From: Pleurostoma richardsiae | Lineage: Eukaryota > Ascomycota > Sordariomycetes > Calosphaeriales > Pleurostomataceae | DNA length: 64,000 nucleotides | Direction: 5' to 3' | NCBI GenBank assembly: GCA_030052745.1 | Contig: JANBVO010000011.1 | Location: 124,001-188,000 of the forward strand | Shown here: positions 57,398 through 64,000 of the stretch, one piece after another | How positions within the stretch are numbered: position 1 is the first letter of the stretch | Layout: each line of letters begins with the position of its first letter | Notes under the pieces: model-generated | Databases searched by the model: none | The model's input: only the letters and a program-made list of their open reading frames with translations | What the model was told of the DNA's origin: nothing | Position numbers and translations under genes: made by a program

Positions 57398-60092
57398 TCA
57401 GCCGACGACGGCCTTCATGCTGAGGCTCTCCAGGAAGCCCCCCAGGTCCTCCTTCTTCACCTCCACGACGCAGTGCTCGAAGCTGTCGATCCTAACACGG
57501 GCGTTGGTCTCGGCCACCACGTCCTGGAACGCCGTGCCGAACCGGTTCAGGCCATAGCCCTTCTCGCGGGCGTCGTCCTCCTCGTCGGCGTCTGAGTCTG
57601 ATTCCGACGCCTCGGACCCCTCCGACTCCGTCTCGTCGAGCTCGTCGTCGCCCTCCTGGCCCGCGGCCCGCCGGGCGGCCCGCTTCTCCTCCCTGATCTT
57701 CTCCCTGCCGCGCCTGCGCTCCTCGCGCAGCCTCGCCTTGGCCTCCTTCTCCTGCTGCTTCTTGCGCGCGGCTTCGCGGTCCAGAAACGCCGTGTCGGGC
57801 CCGCCGCCGCCGCCCGTGCCGACGACGACGTAGACACCGCGCTTCTCGCTCAGGCTGGCCACGACGAGGGGCGTGCCGCGCCCGCCGTGGGCCAGCCGGC
57901 CCGTGGCGTCCTTCTCCTGCTCGGCGAGGGCCTCGCCGATCCAGAGCGCCAGCTTGGTGAGCGCGCCCGGGTGGTTGAAGACGGAGGCCTCGGGGCTGTC
58001 CTTGACGATGCACATGCGGAAGGCGCGCAGGTGGGTGATCTGCTTCTTCTTCATCAGGGTGGTGCCCGTGTTGAAGATGGCCTTGTGCAGGAACTGCGCT
58101 GTCGGGAGGCCGGCCTTCAAGGCTTCGATGCTGTGCGAGCGTCAGATTGTTTCCTGGGAGCCAAGTTAAGACATGGGTGATCCACTTACTCCTCGAGGGC
58201 GTCATAGGCCTCCCAAAACCTGGGAAGCCACTCTTCGCTTTGAATGGCGAGCTGTTCTTCGAGGTCATCGACAACCTCCTGAGATGCAGTTTCTCTAGAG
58301 CCAACATCAGGAACGGTCGCGTGCTTCCCTACTTCCAGAAGAGCTCCAATCACCACCCCGACATCCTGGGCACTTAAGGTGGCGCGCCAGCCCCAGCTGC
58401 GCACGAAGCCCCAGCCGTCCTTTGCGCCGCCGCGGTCCTTGCCGTCCGTGTCTATGGTCGGGACCATGTCATCGAGGTTGTATAAAGACGCGTATTTGAG
58501 CAGTTTGGTACGCAGCTCCCGCTTCAGCATCATGTCCATGTGGGTATAGCTCTGCTTGCACTGGACAAGGCTCACACCCATCTTTGCTAGCAGCTTGTGC
58601 AGACGCTTGAGGCCGTTTTCGCTGTACGTCTTTAGGCGTGAGAAGAGGTAGGGCGAGTGCAACATGCTGTCGTACAGACTCCAGTGCCTGATCAGCAGAA
58701 ACTTGGGTTCCGGCGACAGGCGGATACTGGTGTCCTCTGGGCTCCGGGCGGTCGTAGGGATGATCCCTACAGCTTCCGGTGCGACCCTTCCGTTTGCGTG
58801 TCCGAGCTCGGGCGGGTTTAGACGGCGCACCTCGTCCCGCAGTAATTGACGTATCCGTGCTCCACGGATCCCCATCCAACCGGAGGTCGGCCTAGAGTCG
58901 GAGCTGCGAATGGGCACGGCCACACCTGCCGATGACCGCCCGTACAGCTCCATCGATGTGACGCCAACGATCGTCAGCCACAGCAGGTCGTTGTCTTCGC
59001 GACCGAGTTCTGAGGCGAGAGAGTAGACCATAGAGGAAATAGGTTCAGAGTAAGCCGTACCATTGCGGTAGTACTTCTGCAGGATGCCCTCGTTAGTCCG
59101 CCGCATACGCAACAAACGTCTTCGAAGCGTTCGTGCAGAAGGCCCTCTTGGGGGCTGCGCAGCACTGGGATCATCCGAAGTATCCGAGGACATGACAGTC
59201 TGGTCTCGAAGAGACAAGAGCCCTCGTGGCTCAGGACGCCGGGGTGATTCCGGGATTGACGTAGACTGGTTTCGGGTATTAGTGAGAGTGATACAAGGTA
59301 ATACGACGTATCGCTTGTGCTTACCGAATTACTCCTTCTCCGTTGTCTAGGTCTGTCCTCATCGTCACTGCTCTCTTCGTCATCCTGATCGGACCAGGAC
59401 TTCCTTTTCTGACCGGCGCGAGCTCCTGACTGAGGTTCGTCTTCCTCCTCACCCTCCGAGTCAGTCTCATCAAGATCTTCCCCATTATCCTCAACGTCAG
59501 GCATGTCGACCAAGGCCATGTACGCGTCCCTCTCGGTACTAAGTTCATCCTCGATGTCGCCGTCATCAAAAACCACGATCCCACCTTTCCCCGGCTTGTA
59601 AGATCGCTCTATCCGGCCAGACTTGATGCCCACGGGCGTACGCGCGTGATACGTCCGCGCATTTTCTGTCTCTGGCTCCAGTGGAAATCCAGCGAACACA
59701 TTCCCCAAGTTCCAGGGCCGGTGGGAGTCAATGACCCAGACTTCCACTCCGCCAAAGGTTACCTCCTCTCCCTCGGGCTCGAGGCCAAGGATCGTGCCCA
59801 GATCAACCATGCCCCCCACGCCAAGGCAGACGACAACCCCGCCGGCACCACCATTGGACTCCATCATGGGTGCGACCAGCTCGCGGCCGACGCGCTCGAG
59901 GTCCCCATAGCCAGCGACGGGCTGGATCTTGTGGGGGATATAGTCGTGCTTGAGAAGACGCGTGAGAATTCGGCAGGCACAGAGGGCGTCTGGCTCGAGG
60001 GCGACTAGGACGAGGACGGGCGGCGACAGAGGGTGGCGCGTGTTCTGGAGGTGCAGGTAGAGCTTGGAGATGAGGGAGCGCGGGAGATACAT
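57398..60092 (-). CDS. CDC45: DNA replication initiation factor CDC45
   Basis: Cdc45 is part of the CMG helicase (Cdc45-MCM-GINS) that unwinds replication origins in S phase. Exons are 60092-59325, 59265-58190 and 58130-57398, giving 858 residues; both introns are 59 nt. The N-terminal RecJ/DHH-like region starts MYLPRSLISKLYLHLQ, with ALEPDALCACRILTRLLK, IQPVAGYGDLERV and VWVIDSHRPWNL. A long acidic insert (about 200-250) precedes the basic RPRQRRR. The middle part has NEGILQKYYRNGTAYSEP and DNDLLWLTIVGVTS. Exon 3 holds GLPTAQFLHKAIFNTG and a charged coiled-coil-like stretch (about 730-800), ending with HCVVEVKKEDLGGFLESLS. The first splice falls inside the acidic/serine linker. Confidence 0.95.
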
Positions 60093-63000
60093 GGCTAAGA
60101 GGATCTAGACGCGCGTCGAGGGAGGCCTTTGGGATGCATGAGAGCGAGCTCAGTCGGAGGAGCCTTTTGGATGGGAACGTCGATTTCCTCGAGCAACTGA
60201 GCAAACACTGGATATTTTGGCGTGGTGGTCGAGGTCACGCGTGTAAGTGGGCGGCAGGTACGCGATGCAGAAAAGACCAGAGGAGCTAAGAACTGATGCT
60301 GGATGACTGATGAAGTGTATGTGCATGCACGCAAAGCGTATAAGAGTAATATCCTGGAGAATGAGACTGACGGAGTGGCTTGCCAGACCCCAATTGGCCT
60401 TGAGTCGGGACAGAGTCAGATCTTTGTTAGACTGCATTCATCGTCAGCTGGCGGGAAGGTGTTTATGGCGTGGCGCCCGACGCGGTACGGCTTAACGGGA
60501 AGACGCGACGTGGACGGGTTTTTTAGTGGAGAGCCCTCACCTGCAGTAAATGGTGGGACGGAGAGTATGGAGTACTGTACTGCGGTACCTGGGCCCCCGA
60601 ACGACCTGATATGTGCATTATGTAATCCATCCCGGTGCTGTACATAGTAGGCCTGCACACCGTACCTACCTTAGGTAAGGTTTCTTTGCCCAAGTACAGC
60701 GCCTATCTAATACCTGGGTACCCGAAGTTGGGTAGTGCATGTTACCGTTAGCCCCTCCCCTATCCTCCCTCACTGACGGGCTGACGCCATACGTGGCTTG
60801 GAGGTACCGACCTGCTGGGTTCGATGGATGTTCATCACAACTCACAAGTCAAACCATGCATCCAGGGGTTCACCGATAAGACCCCTCCGTGTGTTGGGAG
60901 GGAGACCAACATGAACTCATCTTGTGTGTCCCGTCTGCTCGGGAACCCATCATTGGGTCTCGGCATCGTCGCCGGCGCCCGCACTGAATGCTACGAACTG
61001 CAGCACCTCTCCACCCCTCCATTCCGCAGGCGGATTGCTTCTAGAATCCTTCCATCCGGCCTATCGAGCGGATGTTCTGAGAGATTCGCGCACAAGGCAG
61101 AGCAGAACAAGGACAGGCAAGCCTCGGCAACAGAATGATTACAAAATAGTTGTAGGTCGTCGAGCGGCGGTTCTTGATCCGAAAAGGTCCACCTGCATTC
61201 AATCGATGCACATGCCTAGCAGAACACACCGTGGCATTGCAGTCCTTCGATGCTCTTATCGTACGTCGGCTGCAGCGCTAAGAGGGATGTGCCATGTCCT
61301 CGGCCTACCGGGGCGTCATCGCATGTTAATCCTGCTCTGGGATACAGCATGATAACTGAATTGAACACGCAAAACAAGTGTTGCGACCAGCCACCCGGCC
61401 AAGCGAATTGTTGCTGTGGCAAGAACTCGAGTGCGGCTTTCAAGTGCGGTATTCGCCTACTAAGACTTCATCCTTACCATTTGCAGTATCCTGGTTAGAA
61501 TAGGAGCATGTCCTGCTGTTGGGTGTGCGCCCTAATATATTCACAGCTTGCCTCACCAGGCTGAGGTCTGGTCTGCGGGTCGGACTATTAGATTGACCCA
61601 TGCGGGTTCAAGGGGACTCTCCGTTCGCTCCCATGGTCTGATAGAGCGCCGATGAGAACATGCTGCCTCGCAGCTGGGAACCCTTCCATGATCGCGGCGA
61701 GCTTGAGTCGAAAAGAGATAGCAGGTTCTAGGGGTGGTCAGAAGAGTGATGGAATCTCCAAGACCATAAGGAGTCTTGCATCGCAGGCATGGCGGGTGTG
61801 ACAGCCTTCGCTTCATGTCCCGGTCAGAAGGCACTGCTCCGAGCGCTCCGAGCTTTCCGATTTCTATGAGCTGCGTTGATACGGGCCGTTTAGATGATTG
61901 ACTTTCTCCTGGGTCAGGCAGGGACAAGGGCCTACACACGACGCACAGCCGGAGCTGCTGATAACGTCCTGCAGCATCCTGCATTTTTATCCGGACAAGT
62001 CAGCAAGGAGACAGCTCTCGAGCGTCCGAGGGCCTCCAATGCCGAGCTGCCAGCAAGCGAGGGGTGGCCCGTAAGGGGGAGCAAAAGCAAGGCCGCGCGG
62101 GACGCATGCGGACTGAGTGTGAGTGCGAGTCCCAATTATCTGGGTCGGTATGTTTCTTCTGGGCTCCGCTCTGCCTGCCGGGAGCACAAACAATGTGTGG
62201 GCATTCATTCCCACGACGAGTCGACGACTGGCCACGAATCCACGATCCGACCATTCAAGCCCCTCTAGCCCCTCTCTCTGGGCGTTCCCGCATCGCGACC
62301 GCCTCGGCCACCCTTTCTCGCGGGTCCTCGCACACCGTCTGGCTGGGTAAAGTTTGCAATATGCCGACTCAATGGCGACGTGCATGCAAGCGGACGCCCC
62401 GGCTTGCAGGCAGACCCCCGGCGCCGACGGTGCCATTGGCCGTCCAGTGCAGCGGGAGTCCACCTTGGACTGCCCCTCTGAGACGGCCACCAATCTGGAG
62501 CTGCGCCTATGCTCGATTGAGAAAAGCATCAGAGCTGTTTCTTACCACCCTGTCCGTCCTCACGCTAACCATGAGGTGGTGGAAACTGCACGGAAGTCTT
62601 CCTTCTATTGTCCTTGTCTCCGTACCTCTGTGGCCCGCTGCTACATAGCTACCTTACTTCACTTGCTTGCGACCTTACCTTAGCTAAACGGCCGTGTGGT
62701 GTTATTCCCGTTTCTCTTCTCTTCTCTCATGCTGCCTGTCGGGCCATCTATGCTCTCTTCCTTTCCCTCCATTCCAACCTCTGCCTGACGTCTCGTTGCC
62801 CTGTCCACGTCCATCGATGCTTCCGACGAAGAGGGCCTGAAGCTTGTCAGTCGCCAGACCACTTCTCGGGTTCAACCCCGGATGACAGCTCAGCGGGACA
62901 TCCATCTAACATACCTGGCCGGCTCGTTGTCGTCTTCTCATTCCTCCAGCTGTCTCTCAAGTCACCGCCGTTTGGCAGAGACCGCCTCCTCTAGCCAATT

Positions 63001-63435
63001 GCGTCCCGGGGCGGACTTACAAGTCCTGGATCAAGTCACAGTCATTGCCAATCGCCCGTGAATATCTCTAAGCGCACCACATACACTTGGTCTCCTTTCT
63101 TCGTCCCCACCAGGCGTCCCCCAAGTCACCGGCTCCTACTCTAGACTGCGGTTCCACTCCGCCTGCATGAATACATTGCTGAAGAACCGAAGAACCTCTG
63201 TGGTCATTTCTAACGGGGTTCCCGCATTGGATAGTTCCCGTCCCTTCTGCCACTTCCCCTTCTCTTCCTAGTCCCATTCCGCTCCAGCTTTCCTGAACGG
63301 GCTGGTATAAGAAACCCGAGTATCCGGGCTGACTCGTCCCGGGCTGGACCTGACGTGTTAAGAAGCCCTCAACCCCTTTCTCAGTGGTGTGTGCACGGCT
63401 CTCGTCAAGCGGCGTCTGCTCCCCTCAAGTTGGTT
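60093..63435. other. Long divergent intergenic region, CDC45 / LaeA-like methyltransferase
   Basis: This 3.3-kb stretch is the longest gene-free part of the window. It contains TACC-rich motifs near 60662-60682 and 60710-60722 and a CT-rich part at about 62690-62960 that may be the methyltransferase leader. All frames are short, overlapping and unrecognised; I call no gene. Confidence 0.45.
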
Positions 63436-64000
63436 ATGATGGAGGACGGAAGCTCTAGTATAATGGAACCCGCTTCAGACGATTCACTAGAAGCGGAGGA
63501 CCTTGAGTTTGGGGCAACTTCTGACTACGATCCTACGGCGGATGCCGACTCGTTCTGCTCTGTTTCAACAAGCATCTACAAGCACCATTATGAGCATGGA
63601 AGGTACAGTCTGCTTTTCATGGTTTAAAGGAAATATGTCACTAAGCGGCGGTGTCGAACAGACGTTATCATATGTTCAAAGACGGCAAATACCCTATTCC
63701 GAACGATGACGACGAAGGAACAAGAGAGGGCCTCAAGCATGCCATGTTGAAGGAACTTCTCCCCAATGGAGAGCTCTACCTGGCACCGATAGGCGACCAC
63801 CCGCAGAGGATTATTGACTTGGGCACCGGCTTCGGGGAATGGGCCATGGACAGTAGGGACGAGATAGCCCGATTCTTTTGGGACAGAGAACTGATCAGTT
63901 TTCGGATAGTTGCCGATCTGTTTCCCAGCGCAGAGGTCATCGGAGTCGACCTGTCTCCTGTACAGCCTACCTACGTCCCACCAAACTTACGCTACATCGT
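63436..64000 (+). CDS. LaeA-like SAM-dependent methyltransferase (partial, C-terminus off the right edge)
   Basis: This is a class I methyltransferase of the large fungal LaeA/TAM-like family, members of which often influence secondary metabolism or development. Exon 1 is 63436-63602, exon 2 is 63662-63852 and exon 3 starts at 63910. The Ser/Asp/Glu-rich N-terminus leads into RRYHMFKDGKYPIPNDDDE, then LKELLPNGELYLAPI and the SAM motif RIIDLGTGFGEWAMD. The second intron (63853-63909, GTAGGG...ATAG) is 57 nt, a multiple of three without a stop; removing it gives WAMDIADLFPSAEVIGVDLS, exactly the family pattern, whereas retention inserts 19 residues into the SAM-binding core. Two adjacent ATGs (63436 and 63439) could start the protein. 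The substrate is unknown. Confidence 0.88.

Noticed and set aside
57492-58307. 271-codon minus-strand frame overlapping CDC45
   Set aside because: The CDC45 frame across the same bases has conserved motifs; this one is a shifted shadow.
62860-62890. tRNA-like B box (GGTTCAACCCC) in the region left of the methyltransferase
   Set aside because: No A box at proper spacing and no acceptor stem could be paired around it.

Overview
The window is a gene-dense piece of nuclear chromosome from a filamentous ascomycete (Pezizomycotina, most likely a Sordariomycete). The case rests on short introns (mostly 57-90 nt) with CTAAC/CTGAC-like branch sites, monocistronic genes on both strands, pyrimidine-rich leaders, and a family set typical of moulds: two chitin synthases with myosin-like heads, a filamentous-type Rkm5 methyltransferase, a LaeA-like methyltransferase and Nur1/Mug154. 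No rRNA, tRNA, CRISPR array or intact mobile element could be supported. Exon borders were worked out by hand from splice signals and reading frame, and every complete multi-exon model closes in frame.

Layout. 1-12160: a head-to-head chitin synthase pair, class V (minus strand, C-terminus beyond the left edge) and class VI/VII (plus strand, complete), around a 3.2-kb shared promoter region. 12665-15142: a mitochondrial PDK/BCKDK-type kinase and a tiny four-exon I9 proteinase inhibitor, both minus. 15910-23526: BMS1 ribosome-biogenesis GTPase (plus), D-xylose reductase (minus) and nucleoporin Seh1 (minus). 24373-27993: a secreted DUF1593 protein and ALG7, the first enzyme of dolichol-linked glycan synthesis (both plus). 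29176-32031: the PHD/SET protein Set3 (minus). 34636-38244: an NPC2-like lipid-transfer protein, V-ATPase subunit F (minus) and nuclear rim protein Nur1. 38982-41981: a serine/proline/arginine-rich membrane-anchored protein of unknown function. 43481-51812: isopropylmalate dehydratase (leucine synthesis), Rkm5 (minus) and a long-chain acyl-CoA synthetase. 52640-60092: NCS-1 calcium sensor, a hemerythrin-domain protein and the replication factor CDC45 (all minus). 63436-64000: the 5' part of a LaeA-like methyltransferase running off the right edge.

These are mostly conserved housekeeping and cell-wall genes. Apart from the chitin synthase pair, neighbours share no obvious pathway, and there is no metabolite cluster, defence island or recent insertion. 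The observations most worth checking are the chitin synthase pair and its promoter, two non-canonical GC-AG introns, a possible C-terminal mini-exon in the kinase gene, the unknown membrane protein with two overlapping long reading frames, GC-rich codon use concentrated toward the 3' ends of several genes, and a recurrent TACCTAGGTA-type motif confined to intergenic DNA.
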